Of a stretch of DNA of 38,391 bases, positions 23,216-30,262 are shown in pieces; position 1 is the stretch's first letter, and every line of letters starts with the position of its first letter. The stretch lies in IMG/VR virus record IMGVR_UViG_3300047300_000770, positions 1 through 38,391 of that record; one strand, given 5' to 3'. Both the position numbers and the translations under genes were made by a program. The notes under the pieces were generated by a model. That model did no database searches. It saw only the letters and a program-made list of their open reading frames with translations, and had not been told where the DNA came from. Source of the DNA: a virus.

Positions 23216-23773
23216 TCATTCTATAAGGGCTACTTTCAGACGCAACGCCTCTTCTTCTTCAATGCGTTGCAACATTGCATCCGCACACGCTTCTATCTTT
23301 GACTTAGTCCGATTGAAAACTTCAGCCCGAGTGCCACCAGTCAGTGCTGGAGGGTTGTCTCCCATGAGCCAAGCATCAAGCACCTTCATCCGCCAACGAG
23401 CCTTGTAGCGTGGGTTAGTCTTTACCTCAATCGCCTGTAGGGCTCCACGCCAATGATATCTATCAACACTCTGGTCGCAATCACTGAGGATGACCTCGAC
23501 TTCACGCTCGAGTTTCTGGTCATATGTCTCTTCGAATCCGAACAGGAAGTATTCTGTGCCGTCGAATGCAATCAGGTTAGCCATCGTCAGTCTGGCAACA
23601 TCGCCAGCCGACGCACTACACATACCAACAAGCCCTGTCATAGCCTCACTCGACACGGAACCTCTTGTGTCCTTGGCATGACAATACGTCTCAAGGGCTA
23701 ACAAGAGGAACCGTGAACTTGCTGGAAGACTCTCTAATCTATTATTGATGAACCAAGATAACCGGACTCTCAT
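23216..23773 (-). CDS. Putative replication initiator / organiser
   Basis: 185 residues. The N-terminal 90 look like a winged-helix domain of phage replication proteins: MRVRLSWFINNRLESLPASS, RFLLLALETYCHAKDTRGSVS, SEAMTGLVGMCSASAGDVARL and a wing ending NLIAFDGTEYFLFGFEETYDQ. The C-terminal half is helical and basic, then acidic. Proteins with this build bind the origin or load helicase, but no direct motif proves it. It overlaps the nuclease gene upstream by 4 nt. Confidence 0.55.
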   Translation of the reverse strand: MRVRLSWFINNRLESLPASSRFLLLALETYCHAKDTRGSVSSEAMTGLVGMCSASAGDVARLTMANLIAFDGTEYFLFGFEETYDQKLEREVEVILSDCDQSVDRYHWRGALQAIEVKTNPRYKARWRMKVLDAWLMGDNPPALTGGTRAEVFNRTKSKIEACADAMLQRIEEEEALRLKVALIE

Positions 23774-24138
23774 TCCTTCTTGCCCCCGAAATATGCCTTA
23801 GCATTCCCGGAGGATATGAGTTCATCATTCAGAGATACTGAAGTTGACCCGTACACACTTGCCAAGATACGCCCATACTTGTCAGGCTTATCACTCAGCG
23901 TACGGACGACCAATGTCCCGTCTTTGCCTACACTCTTACCAACCCAGTCGATAGTGAATTGCTTTGCCTTCACTCCCTCAGGGGTGTTCTTCTCCGGTGT
24001 GTCCAAACCGTATAAGCGTAACCGCCTACTATGCAACCATATGCCAAAACCTAAGTCTATGTCAACATCAATTGTGTCCCCATCGATGACTTTGACGAAC
24101 CTAGCGGAATATGTATACAAGTCCAACGTGCTATCCAT
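23770..24138 (-). CDS. Staphylococcal-nuclease-like (SNase) protein
   Basis: 122 residues from the ATG at 24138, which has GAGGTG 7 nt upstream. The OB-fold nuclease landmarks are all there: KVIDGDTIDVDID (Asp pair binding calcium), RRLRLYGLDTPEKNT (Arg and Glu of the active site) and DKYGRILASVY (second catalytic Arg). It should cut DNA or RNA in a calcium-dependent way. No signal peptide is seen, so it acts inside the cell, perhaps on host DNA or in DNA processing. Confidence 0.9.
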   Translation of the reverse strand: MDSTLDLYTYSARFVKVIDGDTIDVDIDLGFGIWLHSRRLRLYGLDTPEKNTPEGVKAKQFTIDWVGKSVGKDGTLVVRTLSDKPDKYGRILASVYGSTSVSLNDELISSGNAKAYFGGKKE

Positions 24139-24181
24139 TACACTCACCTCGCAAGTGCATCATACACGCTGTTCTATTTAG

Positions 24182-24210
24182 ATTGTATTTCACTTATCAT
24201 GTACAGTCAA
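24182..24210 (-). promoter_or_regulatory. Promoter for the nuclease transcript
   Basis: TTGACT (24210-24205), 17 bp, TACAAT (24187-24182). The leader lacks the ATCAAGTT box and is about 37 nt long, so it belongs to neither main class. Confidence 0.6.
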
Positions 24211-24243
24211 TGGTACGACTTTTATATTTCTCTATATTTTTTC

Positions 24244-24273
24244 TTGACAACTTCATTGTTAATGTCGTATCAT
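24244..24273 (+). promoter_or_regulatory. Plus-strand promoter, divergent
   Basis: TTGACA (24244-24249), 18 bp, TATCAT (24268-24273), followed by a leader with GGAGAAG before the ATG at 24319. Confidence 0.55.
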
Positions 24274-24318
24274 TCTGTGTCGGGCAAGAAATCCCGGGAA
24301 AGTTGGAGAAGACTAAAA

Positions 24319-24516
24319 ATGTTAGGTGCAAAAAATCGTGCTGTTCAACAGCCTGTCGTGACGACCCCTGAGCCACAGGAGTCGAAGATTATCATCACCC
24401 TCACTGGTGCTGAAGCCGAGAAGTTCGCTGAAACGAAGTCTCGTCTGGAGGAAGAGATTGGATTCCGCCTTCACAATCACCAAGCGATGACGAAGATTCT
24501 TCAGATGCTCAACTAG
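24319..24516 (+). CDS. Possible ribbon-helix-helix regulator
   Basis: 65 residues. After a disordered start (MLGAKNRAVQQPVVTTPEPQ) come a short strand (KIIITLTGAE) and two helices (AEKFAETKSRLEEEIG and HNHQAMTKILQML), the strand-helix-helix order of CopG/Arc-type repressors. The strand would contact DNA in a dimer. The gene is transcribed away from the nuclease-replication block through a shared divergent control region, which fits a local regulator. No exact family match can be claimed. Confidence 0.6.
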   Translation: MLGAKNRAVQQPVVTTPEPQESKIIITLTGAEAEKFAETKSRLEEEIGFRLHNHQAMTKILQMLN

Positions 24517-24542
24517 CGTCTGAATAAGACACGGAATAAGAC

Positions 24543-24569
24543 AAGCCCATGCAACAGCGTGGGCTTTTT
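24543..24569 (+). terminator. Rho-independent terminator
   Basis: AAGCCCATGC (24543-24552), AACA, GCGTGGGCTT (24557-24566) with one T-G pair, then a T-run. It closes the small regulator gene. Confidence 0.88.
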
Positions 24570-24571
24570 GT

Positions 24572-24862
24572 TTATTTGGCTACGGACAGCGGTCGCACCC
24601 TTGACTCATTGAACCTAAACAGGTGAATGTTCCCAACGGATGTCTCGCCCTTACGATTCAAGTCGAAGATGATGGCATCCGCATACGACGAGAACGGAGC
24701 GTCCTCCGCAATACCGACGGCAGTACGGTAACGATTGATGTTTAACTCGTACCGCTCTTGGTCGGTCAACGATGTAGTCATAATGTCGTAGTCTGAAGAT
24801 GATGACTCACAGCGTCGCTTGATGAGCCAGTTGAACTCAGGCTCGGTCAGTGCTTTGTCCAT
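24572..24862 (-). CDS. Small protein of unknown function
   Basis: 96 residues (MDKALTEPEFNWLIKRRCES...), mixed charged, with a helical N-terminal half and a strand-rich end (NIHLFRFNESRVRPLSVA). It overlaps the VRR-NUC gene by 16 nt and is co-transcribed with the replication module. Not recognised. Confidence 0.65.
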   Translation of the reverse strand: MDKALTEPEFNWLIKRRCESSSSDYDIMTTSLTDQERYELNINRYRTAVGIAEDAPFSSYADAIIFDLNRKGETSVGNIHLFRFNESRVRPLSVAK

Positions 24863-25290
24863 AACTCGTCCTCCATTCCTGTGTATTCAGCGATAATCTT
24901 GACGGCATCTGTCCAGCAATAGCACACTACCCAATTATATGACGCACCGTACTGTTGAAGTGTTTCCTTAAACACTTTTTGGTTGTCAGTGAGTTTGCCC
25001 TTACCGAACTTCATTTCCATCCACATACCGTCGTACTCGACACCACCTATCGAGCCACGACAGGCGACGAATATGTCCCATACACCAGACTTCTGTCCCT
25101 CAGCCTTCATCTTTCCGGCGGCAAGCGGGGTGCGGTAGCCACCGTTCGGGATAGCGAAGATGGTCTTCAGTTTCGGGTTGCGTGACTCGAACATCCGTAT
25201 CCAAGTAAAGAGGTTGACTTGCTCTTGATGCTCGCTACCAGCATTCTTGGACGGCACAGTAGCATTGACTGAGGCTAGTCGTCGTCGCAT
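24847..25290 (-). CDS. VRR-NUC-type nuclease
   Basis: 147 residues with the compact PD-(D/E)XK layout of phage VRR-NUC enzymes: SEHQEQVNLFTWIRMFE (19-35), the FAIPNGGYRTPLAAGKMKAE loop, SGVWDIFVA (catalytic Asp), MWMEMKFGKGKLTDNQ (the ExK and Gln) and a final AEYTGM segment. These nucleases act on branched or replicating DNA. It lies among recombination genes and overlaps both neighbours, consistent with translational coupling. Confidence 0.88.
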   Translation of the reverse strand: MRRRLASVNATVPSKNAGSEHQEQVNLFTWIRMFESRNPKLKTIFAIPNGGYRTPLAAGKMKAEGQKSGVWDIFVACRGSIGGVEYDGMWMEMKFGKGKLTDNQKVFKETLQQYGASYNWVVCYCWTDAVKIIAEYTGMEDELWTKH

Positions 25291-25850
25291 TCGTCATCCT
25301 CATCTTCTTGGTCTTCCAGTGAATCAACCATTGATGTCAGGTCAGTACCCGATTGGAGGAGCATACGCATCAGCGTTTCTTCACGGAACGACTTTGCCAC
25401 GATGATGATGCCATCGTTCTCGTCAATCTCACGGCTCAGACGGTCAAGTGAGTCTCGCTTCTCTGGAGTTGCATAACTCTTATTCATTGCAATGAGGAGA
25501 GAGGACGAGACCATGAACTCCTTGTTGATAGCCACGATAATCAGCGAGTTCATATTTGCCGTATCTTCGTGACTCCAAGCGGGGTGGAGGCATTTGACTG
25601 ACACGCCATGCTCGCCCCCTACAGACTTTCTACAAGCCTCTATAGCCCGTCCTACGCACTGAGGGAGCCTCCCATTGACACCACTGAGGCACACGAACTG
25701 GTAGTACCCATTGAATACCTTGTATCTGAAATCATCCCAGAACTGAATGTCTTCAGGAGTGCCTTGCTTGTAGTGCGATACGCCGTATATGTCCACTCTT
25801 GCACCAATCCATCTAAAAGGAAGGTCGCCAAACTGGCGACCATTGCTCAT
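25275..25850 (-). CDS. Protein of unknown function in the recombination block
   Basis: 191 residues from the ATG at 25850. It has FGDLPFRWIGARVDIYGVSH near the start, a Cys-containing middle (VGRAIEACRKSVGGEHGVSV), a hydrophobic strand-helix segment (NSLIIVAINKEFMVSSSLLI), and ends in a long acidic tail (DLTSMVDSLEDQEDEDDECD). Such tails are common in phage DNA-metabolism partners. The family is not recognised. The ATG shares a base with the upstream stop. Confidence 0.65.
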   Translation of the reverse strand: MSNGRQFGDLPFRWIGARVDIYGVSHYKQGTPEDIQFWDDFRYKVFNGYYQFVCLSGVNGRLPQCVGRAIEACRKSVGGEHGVSVKCLHPAWSHEDTANMNSLIIVAINKEFMVSSSLLIAMNKSYATPEKRDSLDRLSREIDENDGIIIVAKSFREETLMRMLLQSGTDLTSMVDSLEDQEDEDDECDDD

Positions 25851-26152
25851 CAAGTCTCGACTACGAAGTCTGTCTCTACAGGGCTCTTACGAGGTCGCCC
25901 ACGAGGACGACCAGTTGGGACGTACCACTTCTTTCGAGGCTTCTTTGGAGCCCCTAGTGCGTCAAACCAAACCTGACGGTGCTTAGTGAACTCTTCTATC
26001 GAGTCGATATCGACATACGAATAACGACCATTACGCTTGATTTCCAGACGACCAGTTTGAGCGAGGACGTAAATCCTCGCTCTACTGATTTGGAGTTTTT
26101 CCATCGTTTCTGGAATCGTCAGCGTGTTAGGCAAACGATTTACATCTTCCAT
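25850..26152 (-). CDS. Excisionase-like HTH protein with an AT-hook
   Basis: 100 residues. Residues 8-60 look like a MerR/excisionase-type winged helix (TLTIPETMEKLQISRARIYV, then GRLEIKRNGRYSYVDIDSIE). About residues 80-90 read GRPRGRPRKS, a double match to the AT-hook core GRP, which grips A/T-rich minor groove. So it has two DNA-binding modes in one small protein. It could be a regulator or an origin-binding architectural factor; the repeat-dense A/T region at 34195-34290 is a possible target. No integrase is present in this window. Confidence 0.75.
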   Translation of the reverse strand: MEDVNRLPNTLTIPETMEKLQISRARIYVLAQTGRLEIKRNGRYSYVDIDSIEEFTKHRQVWFDALGAPKKPRKKWYVPTGRPRGRPRKSPVETDFVVET

Positions 26153-26161
26153 CTAGTACCC

Positions 26162-26755
26162 CTACTTAGTTGCATTGAGTAGGTCACTGAGTTGTTGCGT
26201 TGACTTGAACGTACCCAAGACATCAAGTGCTATCTTTAGGTTGTTATCGTCAAGCGTCTCAGTACCAGTCAACTTCCTGAAGACTTCCATGCAATCATCC
26301 GCACTAGCCGTAGGGTAGAAGGACAGAACCTTCTCACGGAACTCACTCTTCAAGCCCTTAGGTTTAGGAGCCACTGGAACCTGAATCGCAACCGGAGCAT
26401 CGACAATACGAGGATTAGCCACTGTAGGGTCAACCTCATCGAATTCCGGGGCGAATTGCGTACCGTAGCCCAAGATACCCAAGGCACGTCCGATAGAGCC
26501 CGTTTCAGCCTTCTCGAGGTAATCAGCAAAGCCCTTGGAGTCCTCCATCTTTGTACCTTCAGCGACTATACGACCGTTCTCGTCGGTAATCGTTGCATGA
26601 AAGATGGCATACCTCGCATCAGGGTCAAACTTGACTAACTCGGTCTTAATGCCCCAGTCTGGATGCTCCATACGGAACCAGACCAACCGCCACTTCACCT
26701 CAAGGTAAGCCTTACCTTTCAGCGATATCAAATGCTCATTTGGATTGAATGACAT
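26162..26755 (-). CDS. Rad52/DdrA-like single-strand annealing protein
   Basis: 197 residues. The core (about 15-105) fits phage DdrA/Rad52-type proteins: AYLEVKWRLVWFRMEHPDWG, an IKTELVKFDPDARYAIFHAT strand pair, and the diagnostic DYLEKAETGSIGRALGILGYGTQFA helix. The C-terminal 60 residues are a separate small helical part. It would anneal complementary strands in recombination or concatemer formation, together with SSB (32749). It heads the recombination block on the minus strand. Confidence 0.82.
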   Translation of the reverse strand: MSFNPNEHLISLKGKAYLEVKWRLVWFRMEHPDWGIKTELVKFDPDARYAIFHATITDENGRIVAEGTKMEDSKGFADYLEKAETGSIGRALGILGYGTQFAPEFDEVDPTVANPRIVDAPVAIQVPVAPKPKGLKSEFREKVLSFYPTASADDCMEVFRKLTGTETLDDNNLKIALDVLGTFKSTQQLSDLLNATK

Positions 26756-26776
26756 GATTTTCTCCTCACTCCTATC

Positions 26777-27118
26777 TTAGTCCTGTAAATCCTTGTTGTC
26801 AAGGTTACAGACCGGTATTATTTTCTCTATTTGAACTTCGTATACAACCTTGATACCGCTGTCAAAGCCAAACTCATTAATAGTTGCTAACTCGAGCGTG
26901 ACTTGCCTACCGCACTCAGGGTTATCGTTGTAATGAAAATGAATAAGACGTGTTGCATTATTCAACAGTGCCTCAAATTCATCGTGATTCAACACAATGT
27001 CGTGACTGACAATCACCTTATTCACGCCATGGACATAAAGACGCACGTTGTTACTTTTCCTCTTGTCTAACAACCAAGCGGCTTCTTCTTTCTCTATATA
27101 TGTAAAACAAAGGCTCAT
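26777..27118 (-). CDS. Small protein of unknown function
   Basis: 113 residues (MSLCFTYIEKEEAAWLLDKR...). Mixed alpha/beta, with HFHYNDNPECGRQVTLELAT near the middle and strands at the end (GIKVVYEVQIEKIIPV). GAGGAGAAAAAG precedes the ATG. Three perfect hairpins in a row lie just upstream in the mRNA, so its expression may be tightly controlled. Not recognised. Confidence 0.7.
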   Translation of the reverse strand: MSLCFTYIEKEEAAWLLDKRKSNNVRLYVHGVNKVIVSHDIVLNHDEFEALLNNATRLIHFHYNDNPECGRQVTLELATINEFGFDSGIKVVYEVQIEKIIPVCNLDNKDLQD

Positions 27119-27133
27119 TCTTTTTCTCCTCTA

Positions 27134-27208
27134 TGGATAACATCTATCCAGACGGTGGATAATTTCTATCCACCGCCCGTAAACGGTGACTACTCAGAAC
27201 GAGTAGTC
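27134..27208 (-). promoter_or_regulatory. Three tandem perfect hairpins
   Basis: Stems pair 27134-27139 with 27145-27150 (6 bp), 27154-27161 with 27167-27174 (8 bp), and 27188-27195 with 27201-27208 (8 bp). All have 5-nt loops. The first two share the half-site GGATA/TATCC. The third contains the stop of the upstream gene. They could act as operators (DNA) or as an RNA structure ahead of the 26777-27118 gene. Confidence 0.7.
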
Positions 27209-27523
27209 GAAGTAGTAGTCCCGGGTTCCGAACCGGAAGACTCGGAAGTTGGTGTTCATCGCTTTCCAGCGTCCGTCCTTACGGAGGGTGACCACCACGG
27301 TGACTCCATTAGGGTTGCGGGTGATTTCCCATTGTTGGGAGTACATCTCGCCGATGCTCTTCACTGAGTCTTCCTGAAGGGTAACCTTCTTACCGTTTTT
27401 GCTGACCTCGATGACCGTGTAGACACGGCGGTCGCTCCAGCAGTACTCGGTTGCTCCGTCGCCAACCTGAGGGGCTGGGCTTACGATATCCGTCGCTATC
27501 TTATTGATGAAATTTCCGTACAT
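27194..27523 (-). CDS. Widespread-type phage protein, function unknown
   Basis: 109 residues from the ATG at 27523. The pattern ATEYCWSDRRVYTVIEVSKN, VTLQEDSV, QQWEITRN, VTLRKDGRWK and the ending GTRDYYFDYSF matches a small beta protein type often met in phages, with the closing 'G-x-R-x-Y-x-D-x-S-F' conserved. Its role is unknown. The start lies behind an early-type promoter and leader with an AGGAG site. A 15-codon upstream extension would enter the leader and is rejected. Confidence 0.75.
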   Translation of the reverse strand: MYGNFINKIATDIVSPAPQVGDGATEYCWSDRRVYTVIEVSKNGKKVTLQEDSVKSIGEMYSQQWEITRNPNGVTVVVTLRKDGRWKAMNTNFRVFRFGTRDYYFDYSF

Positions 27524-27556
27524 CTCTGTACTCCTATCTCCGAACTTGATGTACAG

Positions 27557-27586
27557 AGTATAGGGCACGATTTACATACTTGTCAA
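27557..27586 (-). promoter_or_regulatory. Early-type promoter
   Basis: TTGACA (27586-27581), 18 bp, TATACT (27562-27557), then CATCAAGTTCGG. The quasi-palindrome core TATTTTTGAAAATA (27600-27613) stands upstream. Confidence 0.8.
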
Positions 27587-27617
27587 CAGTGAATTCAAGT
27601 ATTTTTGAAAATAGTTT

Positions 27618-27899
27618 TTAAAACCCTAAATCGTCAACAATGATTGGGTTCTTGGCATTGGACACACGGACGCATTCGATGTTGAACTCGATATACTCGA
27701 CAGCCTCGTCGTAGTCCATACCGTCCTTCATGAAGTGCTTTACCAACTTCATCTTGGAATAGACAACGCAGTCGCTACCGTCCCCGTCGTAAGTTGCGGC
27801 AACTCCGATAATGCAATCATCCAGACCATCGAACATGATGGCGTTATGTCCCATATCAGTCAGGTAGTCACGGATATCCTGACGGTCACGCTTTGTCAT
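27618..27899 (-). CDS. Small acidic protein of a common phage type
   Basis: 93 residues (MTKRDRQDIRDYLTDMGHNA...). It has a strand-loop IIGVAATYDGDGSDCVVYS, then YSKMKLVKHFMKDGMDYDEAVEYIEFN, a pattern ('KM..L...DGM.Y.EA.E.I..N') frequent in small phage proteins without known function. Its ATG overlaps the stop of the DUF3307-like gene. It is followed by the early promoter region at 27557. Confidence 0.72.
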   Translation of the reverse strand: MTKRDRQDIRDYLTDMGHNAIMFDGLDDCIIGVAATYDGDGSDCVVYSKMKLVKHFMKDGMDYDEAVEYIEFNIECVRVSNAKNPIIVDDLGF

Positions 27900-28327
27900 T
27901 TGCTTACCAATACTCCGTACAAGTAGTAGAGCGTGTATATATGACAGAACTGGTCAAGACCAATCGTGTCCCAGAACTTCACCATGTTGCCGTCCTTCCA
28001 TGCCTTTGATGAGATACGGCTCGTAATGTAGTCAGTAATCCAGTGGAACAGACCGTTGTAGATGATGAAGACAGCACGTTGATGCGAAGTGAATTCAACT
28101 AAGAAACTGAACGCAAGTAGAGTTGCCGCATATATTGCAACATGAATCGAGAGGGCTAAGACACTCGATGACTTCTTGACCGCTATCTCACGACTCTGAA
28201 GGAAGAAGTCTCCAATGTAGTGAGCAAGGATGAAGACAGCAAAGCCTGTCCATCCGCCATACGGGATTCCGTGATATGCATCAACAAGCATTCTCCAGTA
28301 TGTCGTAAAGGGTTCGCCAAGCCACAT
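27896..28327 (-). CDS. DUF3307-like integral membrane protein
   Basis: 143 residues from the ATG at 28327, which has GGAGG 5-6 nt upstream. Three to four hydrophobic segments are visible: FAVFILAHYIGDFFLQ (29-44), SIHVAIYAATLLAFSFLV (60-77), VFIIYNGLFHWITDY and a C-terminal IYTLYYLYGVLV. The conserved polar residues of DUF3307 are present: H..GDFFLQ, SIH, N..FHWITD and D.FCH. The function of the family is unknown; in-membrane His/Asp sites suggest a metal. A moderately hydrophobic early phage protein. Confidence 0.82.
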   Translation of the reverse strand: MWLGEPFTTYWRMLVDAYHGIPYGGWTGFAVFILAHYIGDFFLQSREIAVKKSSSVLALSIHVAIYAATLLAFSFLVEFTSHQRAVFIIYNGLFHWITDYITSRISSKAWKDGNMVKFWDTIGLDQFCHIYTLYYLYGVLVSK

Positions 28328-28413
28328 GAGAACCTCCATTGCTGAAGTGTACTATTGTCAATAACTCAACGCAATGACAACAGACACTCAGTCACTTCAC
28401 TATACGACGGCAC

Positions 28414-28680
28414 TTATGGCTTTGGTCGTACCTCAACCGTACGAGGCTTTGTGTTACGAGCATGGTCACCCATGATTTGATGCACGTCGGCGAACAACGA
28501 CTTCATTGCTGGGTTGCGAACGTATCCGATTACCGTACTAGTGCCGTCGTCATGAGTCACGAACAACTCGACCCCCAGCACATCTGGGTTCTCAGCAAAG
28601 TACCGACTTGCCTTATAGACCATTCGCTCAACGTCATCCGAGCCCGGGTTGTTCAACGGGCGTATATCGACACCATTCAT
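28414..28680 (-). CDS. Small protein closing the Tad2-like array transcript
   Basis: 88 residues (MNGVDIRPLNNPGSDDVERM...). Short alpha/beta protein with VLGVELFVTHDDGTSTVIGYV and a helical FADVHQIMGDHARN; not a Tad2-like member. Its ATG overlaps the stop of array copy E by ATGA, so it is translated with the array. Not recognised. The 86 nt behind it hold no clear terminator. Confidence 0.7.
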   Translation of the reverse strand: MNGVDIRPLNNPGSDDVERMVYKASRYFAENPDVLGVELFVTHDDGTSTVIGYVRNPAMKSLFADVHQIMGDHARNTKPRTVEVRPKP

Positions 28681-28904
28681 TCTTCACCCCACTCACAGAT
28701 TTCCCAGTCGTCAGCACTCATGTCTTCGTGAGTGACACAGATGAACTTGCATTGGGTCTCCCATTTGTCTGCCGTCCTCCTGTCAACGAATGCCTTGATT
28801 TCCGGGTCATAGAAAACAATCCGGTTCTCGTCATCCTCTATCCATTCAGCACGAGTGACAGGGTTGCCACTCATCAGGTCATTAAACACCTCAATGAACG
28901 TCAT
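28677..28904 (-). CDS. Tad2-like (DUF2829-like) protein, array copy E
   Basis: 75 residues from the ATG at 28904. Start MTFIEVFNDLMSGNPVTRAE, then W, matches the DUF2829 opening 'short helix, GxxVxRxxW', and SADDWEIC matches the closing 'AxDWE'. DUF2829-type proteins include the Thoeris anti-defence factor Tad2, which traps cyclic signal nucleotides. Copy E is the most diverged at its C-terminus, with extra EWGEE. ATGA junctions link it on both sides. Confidence 0.75.
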   Translation of the reverse strand: MTFIEVFNDLMSGNPVTRAEWIEDDENRIVFYDPEIKAFVDRRTADKWETQCKFICVTHEDMSADDWEICEWGEE

Positions 28905-29134
28905 TCCACTATCTCCCAATCGTCTTCAAGGAAGTCAGACCCATCAAACGGGTCACCTCCACACCACGCTTGCACCCAGTTTTCATCAGCCTCATGGAAT
29001 GGAATCCACACTATTCTTGTATACGGCGAGCCATCTTTTTCGGGTGTAAGTACGACAGCAAAGAAACTTGGCATAGTTGAGTTGGTGACTTTCTTGCCAT
29101 CACGTAAGGCTTGCAGTGCTTGAAGTCCGGTCAT
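28901..29134 (-). CDS. Tad2-like protein, array copy D
   Basis: 77 residues. MTGLQALQALRDGKKVTNST opens the fold, and FLEDDWEIVE closes it. The Arg-x-x-Trp motif is lost (TNSTMP instead), but the middle carries several aromatic residues (RIVWIPFHEADENWVQAWCG) that could line a ligand pocket. This suggests a changed ligand. It is linked to copies C and E by 4-nt overlaps. Confidence 0.72.
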   Translation of the reverse strand: MTGLQALQALRDGKKVTNSTMPSFFAVVLTPEKDGSPYTRIVWIPFHEADENWVQAWCGGDPFDGSDFLEDDWEIVE

Positions 29135-29364
29135 TCCACTACCTCCCAGTCGTCTTGAAGAAAGTCATTCAAAATATCTTCCACTAACGTGACCGCATCC
29201 TCTGGATAGTAGCAGTCCTCTCCTCGTCTGCGATGATAGTCGAGTGATGGACTTATGGTTTTATTGTCGTCACAACTTCTCAAGTATTCACTTTCTCGCC
29301 ATTCAGCACGTTTGACTTTGGCTGGACTATTTCGTAACAAATTAAGTGCCTTAAGTCCCGTCAT
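29131..29364 (-). CDS. Tad2-like protein, array copy C
   Basis: 77 residues from the ATG at 29364. MTGLKALNLLRNSPAKVKRA is followed by EW, so the VxRxxW motif is kept; the C-terminus is LQDDWEVVE. The variable middle is rich in Asp/Tyr/Arg (DYHRRRGEDCYYPEDAV). First and last parts are nearly identical to copies A and B, whereas the middle is not, a pattern expected if only the ligand pocket diversifies. Confidence 0.78.
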   Translation of the reverse strand: MTGLKALNLLRNSPAKVKRAEWRESEYLRSCDDNKTISPSLDYHRRRGEDCYYPEDAVTLVEDILNDFLQDDWEVVE

Positions 29365-29594
29365 TCCACTACCTCCCAATCATCATGCTCTTCCAGAAAT
29401 CCCTTAACCATTTCGGCAAACAGGTTGGCGTTTCTGTGCATTTTGTCTGTTAAGGAACAGTCTTTCTTGACCATTTCCATTGCCACTTGCTCCTCACTTA
29501 AAATTGTCCATTTAATGAAAGTCCCACTATCCCAGCCCTTACGCCGTATATTCTTCCGGTCTCGCAATGCGAGAAATGCTTCAACACCTGTCAT
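29361..29594 (-). CDS. Tad2-like protein, array copy B
   Basis: 77 residues. MTGVEAFLALRDRKNIRRKG then W, the canonical RxxW, is followed by FIKWTILSEEQ and the ending HDDWEVVE. It is the copy closest to the family pattern. A start GGAATGACAGG with the upstream stop embedded is repeated, nearly unchanged, at each junction of the array. Confidence 0.8.
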   Translation of the reverse strand: MTGVEAFLALRDRKNIRRKGWDSGTFIKWTILSEEQVAMEMVKKDCSLTDKMHRNANLFAEMVKGFLEEHDDWEVVE

Positions 29595-29830
29595 TCCACT
29601 ACCTCCCAGTCGTCTTTAAGTAGGTCATTATAGAAATGTTCGACGATAGCACCCGGTGAACCGAATCGTAAATCGAATGCAAATTCATTTTGTATGTATT
29701 CGTCATAGTTGGTTGATAATGAAAGTTGCCCTTCTTCGTCAATAAGGATGAACATATCGTCATCGCCCTTGCGACGTATACGATGAACTGTTCCTTCTAA
29801 CAATGCTTGCAATGCCTCTATTCCTGTCAT
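29591..29830 (-). CDS. Tad2-like protein, array copy A
   Basis: 79 residues from the ATG at 29830. MTGIEALQALLEGTVHRIRR opens, KDDWEVVE closes. The Trp after the Arg pair is replaced (KGDDDMF). The middle is acidic (YDEYIQNEFAFDLRFGSPGA). It is first in the array and lies 4 nt after the preceding gene. Ligand unknown. Confidence 0.77.
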   Translation of the reverse strand: MTGIEALQALLEGTVHRIRRKGDDDMFILIDEEGQLSLSTNYDEYIQNEFAFDLRFGSPGAIVEHFYNDLLKDDWEVVE

Positions 29831-29834
29831 TCGA

Positions 29835-30068
29835 CTACCTACGCTTTCTACTCTTCGCATCGGTTTCGCTCTGAAGGTTGTTCCGCATGATGTCAAGCAT
29901 CACGAGTGCCTTGTCGATATGTCGCTTCCGAGCCTCAGTGAGGTCATCAGCGTCGTACGCCTTCCTGAGTTCGTCATGAGCGTTACTGAGGAGCAACGCC
30001 GTTCCGGTATAGACACGAGGCTTACCAACCTTGATTTTGATAAGCCCGTCTGGAGTGCGTTCAATCAT
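29835..30068 (-). CDS. Small helical protein
   Basis: 77 residues (MIERTPDGLIKIKVGKPRVY...). After a short beta start it is helical and highly charged (LSNAHDELRKAYDADDLTEARKRHIDKALVMLDI), ending in a basic SRKRR tail. Possibly nucleic-acid-binding. Its ATG overlaps the stop of the 55-residue gene upstream. It precedes the Tad2-like array in the same transcript. Confidence 0.7.
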   Translation of the reverse strand: MIERTPDGLIKIKVGKPRVYTGTALLLSNAHDELRKAYDADDLTEARKRHIDKALVMLDIMRNNLQSETDAKSRKRR

Positions 30069-30232
30069 TTCCGTTTACCTACTTTCTGTTGGTTACGAGT
30101 CTGACCAAAGGTCGCCTTTGCACTGAGTTTATGGGCTTCAGCCCTAGTGGAATCGTTTATCCAAATGATAAACGTAGAGCCCTTGTGAGCCCCCTCCTTC
30201 GCACCCGTCAACCGAACCGCCATCTTTGCCAT
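30065..30232 (-). CDS. Small basic protein opening the array transcript
   Basis: 55 residues (MAKMAVRLTGAKEGAHKGST...), ending in a basic Gln/Lys tail (RNQQKVGKRK). A strand FIIWIND lies in the middle. GGAGGAG precedes the ATG in an early-type leader (ATCAAGTTTTGG), and the stop forms an ATGA overlap with the next gene. It is the first gene of the 30232-28414 operon. Not recognised. Confidence 0.7.
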   Translation of the reverse strand: MAKMAVRLTGAKEGAHKGSTFIIWINDSTRAEAHKLSAKATFGQTRNQQKVGKRK

Positions 30233-30262
30233 TTGTAGGCTCCTCCAAAACTTGATGTCAAT

